Of a stretch of 64,000 nucleotides of DNA, positions 53,671 to 62,008 are shown in pieces (within the stretch, counting starts at the first letter, position 1; the number at the start of each line of letters is the position of its first letter). The stretch is taken from contig NZ_CP004393.1 of NCBI RefSeq assembly GCF_000819565.1, forward strand, positions 2,728,001-2,792,000. The letters run 5' to 3'. The notes under the pieces are model-generated. The model ran no database searches and was not told where the DNA came from. It worked only from the letters and a program-made list of their open reading frames with translations. Source of the DNA: Celeribacter indicus. Its GTDB lineage: Bacteria; Pseudomonadota; Alphaproteobacteria; Rhodobacterales; Rhodobacteraceae. A program made the position numbers and the translations under genes.

Positions 53671-53976
53671 TCAATCCCAAAGACCATCAGCGATCTCGCG
53701 CGCAATCATGGCCCGAGTTCTCATCATCACCTCATCGCCGCTCGTGTCGATATGACCGTAAAATCGGGCATGACCGCCATTCGCGGCCCAATCGGCGTAG
53801 CGGCAGTATTCTCGCTTTTCGAGGCGAAAGACACGCATATCTTCGGCCCAATGCGGTTTCGGCTCCACCACCACGGTGATGCCGTCGCGGGTTTCCTCCC
53901 AGGGCAGCGTGCGCTCCGAAGGCGGGTTGGCGCTGTCCTCGCGGAAGATCTGGTCAATATCGATCGTTGCAGGCAT
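53671..53976 (-). CDS. Small conserved protein downstream of parB
   Basis: 101 residues from the ATG at 53976 (MPATIDIDQIFREDSANPPS). It includes HWAEDMRVFRLEKREYCRYA and a C-terminal helix. Conserved in plasmid maintenance modules next to the large ParB-like gene, but without known function. A terminator separates it from parB, and AGAATCC-type sequence precedes the start. The cargo block ends to its left. Confidence 0.65.
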   Translation of the reverse strand: MPATIDIDQIFREDSANPPSERTLPWEETRDGITVVVEPKPHWAEDMRVFRLEKREYCRYADWAANGGHARFYGHIDTSGDEVMMRTRAMIAREIADGLWD

Positions 53977-53991
53977 CAGGATTCTCCAAAG

Positions 53992-54018
53992 AAAAAGCCC
54001 GGTCACGAGGACCGGGCG
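53992..54018 (-). terminator. Rho-independent terminator after parB
   Basis: On the minus strand, GCCCGGT-cctcgtg-ACCGGGC followed by TTTTTC lies 56 bases after the parB stop. It matches in sequence and layout the terminator at 39622-39645. Confidence 0.7.
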
Positions 54019-54073
54019 CGTTTCTGAAACGGAAGAGATGTGGCGGGGCAGCCAACGCCGCCCCACCTGAAGA

Positions 54074-56200
54074 TCATTCGGCGGCGACCATTGGCTGCTC
54101 CTCGCCCTCCGTGGCGTCTTCATCCTCGCCATTGCCGGCAAGGAATTCAGGCAGATCATCCGCCTCCGTGTCGCCCCCGGCATCCACCGCGATATCGGCA
54201 TCGCGATCTACCATGCGCAGCGGCTCCGGCAACCAGCCGGTTTCGGCCAGCAGGCGCTCGGCCTCCGTGGCCATATCGCTCTTCTTCAAATGGTCGATGA
54301 GCTGGGCGGCCCGCTCGCCGGCGCCCTCACGCACCGCCTCGATGATCCGCGGCTTGGTCACGCGACCGAGATAGTTGCCGACGGTCGGCCGCCAGCCCAC
54401 CGCCACCATGTCGAGGCCCGTCGCCCGCGCCAGCCGGTCGGCCTGGGACAGGCGCACATCGAGCCCGTGCTGGCTGACGCCCATGCCGCCATATGGGTTG
54501 GGCTTCTCGTGCAGCGCATTGACGCCGAAGCTGACGCAATGGGCGAGCAACTCCATCCGGGTGTCGTCGTCCTGATCGACCAGCCAGTCCCAGAGTGCCG
54601 CATCGTCGGCCGGGATATGATCGCCCCAGCGTTCGTGCCGCTCGGCGATGGCGCGCGCCGAGACGCTCTCCCCCAGGTCATCGGCCTGCGCCGGGAAATG
54701 AACCTCCCGGACATGAGCCTCGAGGCACCCCCTGGTGGACTGCGGCAGGAAGCAATCGGTGACCAGCCGATGCAGCAGCGCCGTCAGAGCCACATGCGGG
54801 TTTATCGCCACGGCGTCGCGGAGCGCCAGCGTGCGATGCGCAGTCAACTCGCTGACGAGGCGATCGGGCAGAGGCCGGATGGTTTCGACCTCATCGTCCT
54901 CCTCGGGTTCGGTCGCCGTGCAACCCACCATGATGACCGCGCGCTGCACACCACCGGACTCGCCGCCCTCGGGAGAACACCCATCGGCCCCCTGCCCTTC
55001 CTGACCTTCCACCACCTCATCGTCGGCACGGACATAGCCGCGCTCGACGGCAAGCTGGCCGTCGTGGCGGAGGCTGACGAAGACACCGGCACGGGCCATC
55101 TGGTCCGCGTCATAGCGCATCGGCCGGTTTTCGAAGGCCTCCAGTGCCTCCTCGATCTCGCCGAGACGGACATCCACCTCGTCGGGGAACTCGTCGGCCT
55201 GGGCATATTCCGCCTCCAGCCCGTAGAACTCGTCCCGCAGCTTCTCGCGCTCGGCGCGTTCCTCGTCGGTCAGGTCGATGGTGGTGCCGGTCAGGCGACG
55301 CAGGCCACTTGTATGGCCATAGGGGAAATCCGCCGCGACCTCGATCCACTTCCAGCCCTCGGCGGCGATGGTTTCTGCCTCGGTCTTCAGCTTCTCGCCC
55401 GCCAGCCGGTCGAGCAGCACCGGGTCCTGAAGCCAGCCGCCATCGTCCTGCTGGAAGAGATCGCGCAGAACATAGCCGCCCGCCGCCTCATAGGCCTCGA
55501 TGCCGACGAAGAGCGTCCGCTTGTCGGAAGCGCGCACCGTGGTCTCGGTCAGCATGCGACGGATGGTGTAGGGCTCCTTCTGCCAGCCATCCTTGATCGC
55601 CTCCCAGACCTGTTCTTGGCGGGCGTGGTCGTCAGAAACGGTGAAGGCCATGAGCTGTTCCAGCGTCATGCCGTCCTCGGCATAGGTCTCGAGCAGCGCC
55701 GGCGAGACCGAGACCAGGCGCAGGCGCTGCTTCACCACCTTGGCGTCGACGAAGAAGGCCGCGGCGATTTCATCCTCGCTCATGCCCTTCTCACGAAGGA
55801 CCTGGAAGGCGCGGAACTGGTCGAGCGGATGCAGTGGCGCGCGCTCGATATTCTCGGCCAGCGAAACCTCGTCGATTAGGATATCGTCTCCGGCCTCCGA
55901 GACGGTACAGGGAACCGGCGCGGTCTTGTTAAGGCGCTTCTGTTTCACCAACAGTTCCAGCGCACGATAGCGGCGGCCGCCAGCCGGCACCTCGAAGAGG
56001 CCGGTTTCCTGCCCTTCGGCGTCGAGCTCGGGCCGGACATGCAGGGACTGGATCAGCCCGCGGCGGGCGATGGACTCGGCCAGTTCCTCGACCGAGATGC
56101 CGGCCGTCACCCGCCGGACGTTGGACTGGCTGAGCACCAGCTTGTTGAAGGGGATGTCGCGCGAGGACGACATGGTGATTTTCTGCGTGGCAGTGGCCAT
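54074..56200 (-). CDS. parB: Large ParB/Spo0J-family protein
   Basis: 708 residues. The N-terminal ParB domain (about 15-130) has LVLSQSNVRRV, RPELDAEGQETGLFEVPAGG, RYRALELL and EVSLAENIERAPLHPLDQF, followed by a helix-turn-helix region (MSEDEIAAAFFVDAKVVKQR). The remaining 450 residues are typical of the giant ParB-like proteins of alphaproteobacterial plasmids and differ from chromosomal ParB. Not next to parA (24.7 kb), so it more likely acts in plasmid maintenance or gene regulation than in the ParA partition cycle. A radC-motif-like leader precedes the start. Confidence 0.93.
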   Translation of the reverse strand: MATATQKITMSSSRDIPFNKLVLSQSNVRRVTAGISVEELAESIARRGLIQSLHVRPELDAEGQETGLFEVPAGGRRYRALELLVKQKRLNKTAPVPCTVSEAGDDILIDEVSLAENIERAPLHPLDQFRAFQVLREKGMSEDEIAAAFFVDAKVVKQRLRLVSVSPALLETYAEDGMTLEQLMAFTVSDDHARQEQVWEAIKDGWQKEPYTIRRMLTETTVRASDKRTLFVGIEAYEAAGGYVLRDLFQQDDGGWLQDPVLLDRLAGEKLKTEAETIAAEGWKWIEVAADFPYGHTSGLRRLTGTTIDLTDEERAEREKLRDEFYGLEAEYAQADEFPDEVDVRLGEIEEALEAFENRPMRYDADQMARAGVFVSLRHDGQLAVERGYVRADDEVVEGQEGQGADGCSPEGGESGGVQRAVIMVGCTATEPEEDDEVETIRPLPDRLVSELTAHRTLALRDAVAINPHVALTALLHRLVTDCFLPQSTRGCLEAHVREVHFPAQADDLGESVSARAIAERHERWGDHIPADDAALWDWLVDQDDDTRMELLAHCVSFGVNALHEKPNPYGGMGVSQHGLDVRLSQADRLARATGLDMVAVGWRPTVGNYLGRVTKPRIIEAVREGAGERAAQLIDHLKKSDMATEAERLLAETGWLPEPLRMVDRDADIAVDAGGDTEADDLPEFLAGNGEDEDATEGEEQPMVAAE

Positions 56201-56205
56201 GTCAG

Positions 56206-56262
56206 GGTCTCCGTGACGGACGCCGGGGAGCCTCTCTCTCCGGCAACCAGCCCGTCACGAAC
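56206..56262 (-). promoter_or_regulatory. radC-motif-like structured leader RNA of parB
   Basis: On the minus strand CGTGACGG (plus 56252-56259) pairs perfectly with CCGTCACG (plus 56212-56219), enclosing an inner hairpin GCCGGAGAGAGAGGC / CCCCGGC-like. Same core and spacing as the leaders before ardC (58280-58331) and the 40194 gene (40203-40254), with different inner sequence, so the helix is kept by compensatory change. Confidence 0.6.
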
Positions 56263-56316
56263 CCCCCACCCTCCTTTCCCTCTCATGGCCGAGCCGAGGA
56301 TGATCGCGCAGACCCA

Positions 56317-56805
56317 TCAGAGGTCGCCGCGGGCGCGCAGGATGGTCTCCCGGCCAGCCCCGGTGATGATGTGGTCGTGCAGTATCACCCCCAGGGACGC
56401 AGAGGCGTTTCGGATTTCTTTCGTCATCGCGAGGTCGGCCGCCGAGGGTTCGGGATCGCCGGCCGGATGATTGTGGACGATGATCAGCGCCGAGGCATTG
56501 AGCGACAGGCATCGCCGCAGCACCTCCCGGGGATAGACCGGGACATGATCGACTGTGCCGATGGCGAGGCATTCGTCGGAGATCAGCCGGTTCCTCCGGT
56601 CGAGATAGAGGACATGGAAGCGCTCCACATCACCTCTGATGGTGAGGGCGCAATAGTCGAGCACCGCCTGCCAGGACGACAGGACAGGGTTCTGATTGAG
56701 GTGGCGCAGCAGGATCTGCCGGGCCTCGTAGACCACGGCCTGCTCCTGGGCGGAGAACCGGAGCGGCTGCGGTTCGATGGCGGATATTCTCGTGTTTCGT
56801 GTCAT
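56317..56805 (-). CDS. radC: RadC/JAB-domain protein
   Basis: 162 residues from the ATG at 56805 (an ATG at 56820 is possible). The JAMM metal site is complete: VHNHPAGDPEPSAADLA with an upstream Glu and RDVERFHVLYLDRRNRL. Plasmid RadC-type proteins are often linked to antirestriction and DNA repair-like roles; no activity is proven. It lies between the DUF2958/ardC pair and parB, each with its own leader. Confidence 0.9.
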   Translation of the reverse strand: MTRNTRISAIEPQPLRFSAQEQAVVYEARQILLRHLNQNPVLSSWQAVLDYCALTIRGDVERFHVLYLDRRNRLISDECLAIGTVDHVPVYPREVLRRCLSLNASALIIVHNHPAGDPEPSAADLAMTKEIRNASASLGVILHDHIITGAGRETILRARGDL

Positions 56806-56866
56806 GGTCCTGTTCTCCAACGGGCAGCCGGCCGGGCGCCGAGCTTTCAGCGCGTCACGAGGAGAA
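56806..56866 (-). promoter_or_regulatory. Leader of radC, weaker match to the shared structured leader
   Basis: Minus-strand sequence CTCGTGACGCGCTGAAAGCTC lies about 60 bases before the start and shares GTGACG-x-G-x-TGAAAGC with the leader at 40203-40254. A closing stem TTCTCC/GGAGAA is present, but the lower helix is less regular than in the other three copies. Confidence 0.4.
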
Positions 56867-56915
56867 GCGCCGCCCTCTTCCTTCGAAGAGCGCGGCGCAG
56901 AAGCTGCAGAACCCC

Positions 56916-57311
56916 TCAGGAACGCCGGGGCTCCGCATCGGGGCGTGTCCCGCCTGGCAGACGGCCCGAGCGATAAAGCAGGCGTTCTGCATCGCGAATG
57001 CTGCCGGTTTCGCGGGCGGCCTTGGCCCAGACCGAGATCGGGAAGTCCCCCGTGAACAGCAGATCCCGCTCGATACCCATGCCGAAGGGCAGCCGGATCG
57101 AGCGCAGTTCGTTGAGGCTCCAGGAGCCAAGTTCGGGGTAGCCAATGTCGGCCAGGCCAAACATGATGTCACCGTCCTCGTCGAGCTCGGTCGCAAGCCA
57201 GACACCGGCGCCAAAGGGATTGAAGAACTTCACGACCGGAATGTGATCCTGATCGCGATCGCGGCCATTCGCCAGCAAGCGGTCACGCTGTGTGTCGGTC
57301 AGGAGGATCAT
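56916..57311 (-). CDS. DUF2958 family protein
   Basis: 131 residues (MILLTDTQRDRLLANGRDRD). The conserved core is VVKFFNPFGAGVWLATELDE and MFGLADIGYPELGSWSLNEL. DUF2958 proteins are regular neighbours of ArdC antirestriction genes on plasmids. The start overlaps the ardC stop by 4 bases, so translation is coupled. Function unknown. Confidence 0.9.
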   Translation of the reverse strand: MILLTDTQRDRLLANGRDRDQDHIPVVKFFNPFGAGVWLATELDEDGDIMFGLADIGYPELGSWSLNELRSIRLPFGMGIERDLLFTGDFPISVWAKAARETGSIRDAERLLYRSGRLPGGTRPDAEPRRS

Positions 57312-58270
57312 GCCGCAGCCCTCCCTTCCGTCGGGGTCTGCCGCTCAACATCGGTGCTGTCGTCGGGCAGATGGGCCAGCAGCCAGTCGGCCGCCTTGCT
57401 GGCCTGCGAGGCGGCGCGGACGATGGCCCGCGAATCCTCGCGCATCACCTCCAGCCAGGAGCCGATGTAATCGGCGTGGCGCACAGTCGGGACGATCCCG
57501 AGCGAGGCGCAACAGAACGCGCTCGAAATCTCGGCGATCAGTTCCTCGAAGGCGTATTTCTTCGTGCCGAAGCCGCCCGAGAAATCCCGAGCCAATCGGG
57601 AGCTATGCCCCGTTGCGTGCCCGATTTCGTGCAGCGCCGTGCGGTGCCAGTTAATCGGCTCGAAATACGCTTGCGGAGGTGGCACCTGTACATAATCCTG
57701 CGATGGGACATAAAAGGCGCGGTTGCCGCCGATCCGAAAGTCGATGCCGGTCGCCCCGATCAGCGCTTCGACCCGCGGCTCGATCAGCCCGGGGGGTGGC
57801 GGCGGCGCCTCAACGGCGATGTCGTCGGGCAGCCCCTCGCATTGCGCCGCATTGAACACGGTAAAGCGCTTCAGGAACGGGATGCTGTTTGCATCTTCTC
57901 CGGTCTCCCGCGCGCGGCGCTTCTCGTCTTCAGGCGTGAAACGGTCGGCATAGACGACGGTCGTGCCCCGCTCGCCCTTGCGGACATTGCCGCCGAGCGA
58001 CAGCGCCTGGCGGAAGGTCAGCCACTGCTGGGTTGGATAGCCCTGCTGGATGACGGCACCCCAGAGGATCAGGACGTTGATCCCGGAATATTGCCAACCC
58101 GTGCTGGCGTTGCGCGGCATGGCGAGCGGCGCCTGCGCCGCCGCCGTTCCCCAGGGCTGGGCCCAGGGCAGCCGGCCCTCCTCCAGCTCGGCGATGATCT
58201 TGTCGGTAATGTCGTCATAAAGGTTCGTGCGCGGGCCGCTTTTGCGGGCTGCGCGATGCTCTCTGGCCAT
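57308..58270 (-). CDS. ardC: ArdC family antirestriction protein
   Basis: 320 residues. The N-terminal ssDNA-binding domain (DUF1738; about 15-140) has LYDDITDKIIAELEEGRLPW and GINVLILW; the C-terminal zincin-like domain has the metal motif HEIGHATGH near residue 211 and an Asp/Glu-rich helix EELIAEISSAF. ArdC coats the incoming single strand and protects it from restriction during conjugation. It has a structured leader and an overlapping DUF2958 gene downstream. Confidence 0.95.
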   Translation of the reverse strand: MAREHRAARKSGPRTNLYDDITDKIIAELEEGRLPWAQPWGTAAAQAPLAMPRNASTGWQYSGINVLILWGAVIQQGYPTQQWLTFRQALSLGGNVRKGERGTTVVYADRFTPEDEKRRARETGEDANSIPFLKRFTVFNAAQCEGLPDDIAVEAPPPPPGLIEPRVEALIGATGIDFRIGGNRAFYVPSQDYVQVPPPQAYFEPINWHRTALHEIGHATGHSSRLARDFSGGFGTKKYAFEELIAEISSAFCCASLGIVPTVRHADYIGSWLEVMREDSRAIVRAASQASKAADWLLAHLPDDSTDVERQTPTEGRAAA

Positions 58271-58579
58271 CGGAATGATCTCCGCGACGGGCGCCGGAGG
58301 CCTCTCCTCCAGTCCTCAACCCGTCACGGAAAACCCGCCCGCACTCTCACTCTCAGGGGGCGTTGCGGGGCCTCCCCACTGATGGGGGTGCGTCGGCAAC
58401 GCCAGTGCCGACCAAGGGGAAGGCTTTCCCCTCCCGGTTGGTCATAGTATCCCTTCACACACTTCAGGTGCCCCCCGATCCAACGCCCCCGTCCGATTTG
58501 CGCTCTATGCTATCCGTCTCCCCGACAACCGGCTGCGCGCCCTTCTCCCATCTATGCGATCGTGTTTCATTCCGGGATC
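58271..58579. other. Divergent spacer between ardC and the PrtN-like gene
   Basis: 309 bases holding the ardC leader at its left end, several G/C-rich short palindromic stretches (58360-58400) and presumably two divergent promoters. No gene. Confidence 0.5.
58280..58331 (-). promoter_or_regulatory. radC-motif-like structured leader RNA of ardC
   Basis: On the minus strand CCGTGACGGG (plus 58320-58329) pairs with CCCGTCGCGG (plus 58282-58291) over 10 bp with one G-U, around a purine-rich inner hairpin GGAGGAGAGGCCTCC. The ATG follows 9 bases after the helix, so the structure could mask or expose the ribosome site (GGAGA). Confidence 0.65.
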
Positions 58580-58843
58580 ATGAACACGGCGTTTCTCTTG
58601 ATAGCGATGTATTCCGGGCGACCGATCATTCCCGCTGAGGATGTCGCCAGGGATTTTTTCGGTCTGAGTACCGACAAGTTCATCCGCAAAGTCTCGGCCG
58701 GTTCCATCGCCCTTCCTCTCGTCCGCATGGAAGCGTCGCAGAAATGCGCCAAAGGCGTCCATATCGATGATCTGGCCGAGTACCTGGACAAGAGGCGGGC
58801 TGCAGCCGTCAAGGAATGCCTGCAACTGCAGGGCCTTCGGTAA
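58580..58843 (+). CDS. PrtN-like pyocin activator family protein
   Basis: 87 residues from the ATG at 58580 (MNTAFLLIAMYSGRPIIPAE). It matches the pyocin activator PrtN family: DVARDFFGLSTDKFIRKVSA, LPLVRMEASQKCAKGVHIDD, LAEYLDKRRAAAVKE. PrtN activates phage-tail bacteriocin genes in Pseudomonas; in alphaproteobacteria it is found on mobile elements and its targets are unknown. It faces away from ardC. Confidence 0.88.
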   Translation: MNTAFLLIAMYSGRPIIPAEDVARDFFGLSTDKFIRKVSAGSIALPLVRMEASQKCAKGVHIDDLAEYLDKRRAAAVKECLQLQGLR

Positions 58844-58938
58844 GCGTGTTCCCATCTGAAAATCGCCGAAGGCCAGCCTGCTGCCCATGGCACGAAGCGA
58901 CCACCCTCCTCACCTCGCCCGACAGCACGGATTGAATT

Positions 58939-58968
58939 CTGTCAGAAAACTGCGTATATTTCTGACAG
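58939..58968. promoter_or_regulatory. Operator palindrome upstream of the AbiE-type antitoxin
   Basis: CTGTCAGAAA and TTTCTGACAG form a perfect 10-bp inverted repeat with a 10-base spacer, ending 10 bases before the antitoxin ATG and covering the probable promoter (TATATT in the spacer). AbiEi-type antitoxins repress their operon by binding inverted repeats, which is the likely function here. Confidence 0.75.
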
Positions 58969-58978
58969 GAGAACGATC

Positions 58979-59572
58979 ATGCAGCGCCTTGCCGAACAGA
59001 TATTGACCCATGCAGAAGGGCTTCCGGAAGGAGCGCCACTTGCCGCAAAGGGCCTGTTGCACCTCGGCAGCCGTGCCGGTGTGGATCAGGCCTTGTCGCG
59101 CCTCGCCGAGCGCGGTCAGTTGATCCGTGCCGGGCGCGGGGTTTACCTGCGACCAATCAAAAGCCGGTTTGGAACGCGCGCGCCGTCCGTGGAACAGGCT
59201 GTCGAGGCCCTCGCGGCGCAACGTGGCGAAGTCATCGTTCCAACCGGCGCCGCCGAAGCGAATGCACTCGGCCTGACCACGCAAGTGCCTGTTCGCTCCG
59301 TGTACCTGACCTCGGGTCGCAGCCGCACGCTCTCATTGGGCAAACAACTCGTGGAACTGCGCCACGCCCCCCGATGGCAACTCGCCCTCGGGAAGAGGCC
59401 GGCTGGCAGTGCTGTTCGCGCCCTGGCCTGGCTCGGGCCGGAACAGGCAGAGACAGCTCTGAGATCGCTGAAGCAGAAACTGCCCGCAGCGGCGTTTGAC
59501 GAATTGGTAACCGCAGCACCGCAGTTCCCGACCTGGCTTGCACGCAGTGTCGGAAAGGCGGCGCATGTCTGA
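58979..59572 (+). CDS. DUF6088/AbiEi-type antitoxin
   Basis: 197 residues. The N-terminal winged helix (GLLHLGSRAGVDQALSRLAE then RGQLIRAGRGVYLRP) and the C-terminal dimerised antitoxin domain (VEALAAQRGEVIVPTGAAEA; LTTQVPVRSVYLTSGRSRTL) match DUF6088, the regulator/antitoxin of AbiE-type type IV toxin-antitoxin pairs. The toxin gene overlaps its stop by 8 bases but is broken. An operator palindrome lies just upstream. The antitoxin itself looks intact. Confidence 0.88.
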   Translation: MQRLAEQILTHAEGLPEGAPLAAKGLLHLGSRAGVDQALSRLAERGQLIRAGRGVYLRPIKSRFGTRAPSVEQAVEALAAQRGEVIVPTGAAEANALGLTTQVPVRSVYLTSGRSRTLSLGKQLVELRHAPRWQLALGKRPAGSAVRALAWLGPEQAETALRSLKQKLPAAAFDELVTAAPQFPTWLARSVGKAAHV

Positions 59573-60395
59573 ACCCTTCCTGTCGTTGTCGTCTGCAGAC
59601 CGCAAGGAGGCCCTGGCCGTCGCTGCAGATCGCTCCGGGCGGCCCGCGCACCTGCTCGAAAAGGACGTCTGGGTTGTCTGGCCCTTCAGACCCTCTTCAG
59701 GTCCGAGCTTGGTGAGCACCTCGTCTTCAAGGGCGGAACATCCCTTTCCAAAGCCTATGGGGCGATCAAACGCTTCTCCGAAGACGTTGATCTGACCTAT
59801 GACATTCGGGCAATCGCGCCTGATCTGGTGGGCGAACGCTCCGAAGCCCTGCCAACCACACGCAGCGAGGAAAAGCGCTGGTCGAAAGCTGTCCGGGATC
59901 GCTTGCCGAAATGGGTCGACGAAACGACACAGCCCTTGATCCAGGACGCCATTGAAGCGCAGGGGCTCCCCGCCTCGACACGGGCAGATGGCGACACGCT
60001 TTTCATCGGTTACGAGGCCGCCTCTTCTGGCCCCGGCTATGTCGCCCCCAAGCGTAATGCTGGAATTCGGCGCGAGATCGACCGGCGAGCCTGCGTGACG
60101 TCTCCTGCGACGCGAACGGGCTGATCGACGGCGTGACCTTTCCAACCGCGACACCGCGCGTGATGCATGCCGAACGAACCTTTTGGGAGAAGGCCACGGC
60201 GATCCATGTTTTCTGCGTCCAGGGACGGCTCCGCGGGGAGCGCTTCGCACGCCATTGGCATGACCTGGTACGCCTCGACGATGCAGGCATCGCGGATGTG
60301 GCTATTTCCGACCGCGGCCTCGGCTCTGCAGTAGCGCGGCACAAGCGCATGTTCTTTCCGGAGAAGCTACTGAGGCATCTCGATCTTCCATCGCC
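59565..60395 (+). pseudogene. AbiEii-type nucleotidyltransferase toxin, frameshifted and truncated
   Basis: Begins with MSEPFLSLSSADRKEALAVA and AHLLEKDVWVVW. A missing base near 59681 (TGGCCC where TGG-GCC is expected) shifts to the frame carrying FKGGTSLSKAYGAIKRFSED and VDLTYDIRAI, the nucleotidyltransferase site. Further shifts occur near 60055 and 60096, after which VMHAERTFWEKATAIHVFCV and RHWHDLVRLDDAG continue. The C-terminal end after MFFPEKLL is missing. At least three lesions make this a pseudogene and not a sequencing slip. Confidence 0.85.
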
Positions 60396-60410
60396 TACTC
60401 GATTTTGGTG

Positions 60411-60917
60411 TCATTCGCCGATCCCTGGTCGTGCGCTTCCGATGCGCGGTCCGGATCGCTCGAAAGGGTCACCACCATGCGGCAGAGCCAAGGCTGTCCT
60501 GTCTTCTGAACGTTCAGGCACACTCACGGGTTGGATCGACACGGGCCGGCTCGAGTAGAGGGCACGCAGATCGGCCTCGGCCACGCCGTCGGCCAGCATG
60601 ACGAGACGGATCATCGGATCGGCAAGCATCTCTTCGAGGAAGAAATCGGTCAGTGCCTTGCCGGTGAGCTTGTCCTTGGCGACCGCATTCTCCAACTCGG
60701 CGAGCTGTACGGTGAGCGTTCGGTTGGGCCCGGGATGCGTGGCATGCGGATGGAGCCGCACGAGAACGGACGATGTCCATGTGCCCGGTTCGATCCAGTT
60801 CACAGGCTCCAGAAGCTGGGTCTCGATTTCGTATTCGCCCGGCGGAAGGGCTTCATTGAAACTCGGAAGTTCGAACGGTCGAAGAAAAATGGCGGTCGTC
60901 TTGATTGAAGAGGTCAT
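60411..60917 (-). CDS. Hypothetical protein
   Basis: 168 residues from the ATG at 60917 (MTSSIKTTAIFLRPFELPSF). The N-terminal half reads LPPGEYEIETQLLEPVNWIE and resembles a small family of unknown function in Rhodobacterales; a helix-rich stretch LTDFFLEEMLADPMIRLVML follows. The C-terminal 30 residues are low-complexity. It reaches into the area where the AbiEii toxin lost its end, so the gene may have arrived with the event that truncated it. Confidence 0.6.
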   Translation of the reverse strand: MTSSIKTTAIFLRPFELPSFNEALPPGEYEIETQLLEPVNWIEPGTWTSSVLVRLHPHATHPGPNRTLTVQLAELENAVAKDKLTGKALTDFFLEEMLADPMIRLVMLADGVAEADLRALYSSRPVSIQPVSVPERSEDRTALALPHGGDPFERSGPRIGSARPGIGE

Positions 60918-61108
60918 CTCGATGCTCCAGAATAGTTTGCGATTGCGGGCACCCGCACGAAAAGATGATCGTGGGGCCTTGTCTTGTCGGCCATAAGGCC
61001 GCGTCACCGGATCTGGCGAGCGGCACGGCCTCAACCTTCGTCAACGGCGGTCGGTCTCAGGAGTCGACATGACGCGAACAGACCGGTCCGAGGTTGGGAT
61101 GCCAGCGC
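60918..61108. other. Spacer between the hypothetical gene and the second transglutaminase-like gene
   Basis: 191 bases. Holds the promoter of the minus-strand hypothetical gene; nothing else recognised. Confidence 0.4.
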
Positions 61109-62008
61109 TCAATTCCGAGCACCAAGCGGCGCCTTCCCCGGGTCGTTGCGCGCATCCCAGGTCCAGACTTCGAATTGGGTCAATGTGTTTGGCCCGAAAG
61201 TTTGCGTCAGCGGCACGTCCGCTGCATCCCGACCGCGGGCGATCAGGATTCTCCCCTTGCGCCGGGTGTTGTTTCGCGGATCGAAGACCCACCAGCGACC
61301 GTCGAGAAAGACCTCCATCCAGGCCGCGAAATCACCGGGCGGATGAGGCTCGGGTTCGCCGATATCGCTCAAATAGCCGGTGCAGTAGCGCGCCGGAATA
61401 TTCATGCAACGGCAGAAGGCGATGGCGAGATGGGCGAAATCGCGGCAGACGCCGTGCCGCCCGGCCAGCGTTTCCGACGCGGTGCGCGTCGCACTCGCCT
61501 GCATGTAGTCGAACGAGACCGCAGAATGCACGAAGTCGCATATCGCCTGGACACGCGCCCAGCCCGGCGGCGTATGCTCGAACAGATGCCAAGCCTCGCT
61601 CGACAGAAGGTCCGTGTCGCAATAGCGGCTGCCCAAGAGGTAAACCAGGGTTTCCAGGGGCAGGTTCTGAACCGGATGCTGCGCCGCATGGGGCGCGACC
61701 GGATCGGGCAAGCCGGAATCCCGGAAAATCCCGTCAGAGGATAACGTGAACTCTCCGGCCGGAGCCACCATCCGCGTGCACCAGTTTCCGAACCCGTCCC
61801 GATAGCTTTCGAGCGGCACGCTTGGCGAGGTCACCAGATAGTCGGCGCGCTCGAGATCACCGAAGCGCGAGTAGTACACGTTCAGCATCGCAATAAGGGG
61901 CGTCGGCTGCGTCAGCCGATAGCGCAGGCGGCACCCAATGTGCATCCGTATGCCGGAGGCGTCGTCATGGGCTGATCCGGGTGCTTTATCGGCCAAGGGC
62001 ACACTCAC
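61109..62008 (-). CDS. Transglutaminase-like domain protein (paralogue 2)
   Basis: 299 residues from a GTG at 62008 (an ATG at 61945 is the other choice; the paralogue at 49119 aligns from between the two). GCRLRYRLTQPTPLIAMLN, LLGSRYCDTDLLS and GVCRDFAHLAIAFCRCMNIP closely match the first copy, and the DFAAWMEV segment again has Ala in place of His. It overlaps the end of the upstream secreted repeat gene by 23 bases. Two copies within 12 kb suggest a cargo role. Confidence 0.85.
   Translation of the reverse strand: MSVPLADKAPGSAHDDASGIRMHIGCRLRYRLTQPTPLIAMLNVYYSRFGDLERADYLVTSPSVPLESYRDGFGNWCTRMVAPAGEFTLSSDGIFRDSGLPDPVAPHAAQHPVQNLPLETLVYLLGSRYCDTDLLSSEAWHLFEHTPPGWARVQAICDFVHSAVSFDYMQASATRTASETLAGRHGVCRDFAHLAIAFCRCMNIPARYCTGYLSDIGEPEPHPPGDFAAWMEVFLDGRWWVFDPRNNTRRKGRILIARGRDAADVPLTQTFGPNTLTQFEVWTWDARNDPGKAPLGARN

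Noticed and set aside
54290..55879. 529-codon plus-strand frame inside parB
   Set aside because: Antisense shadow of the ParB coding frame.
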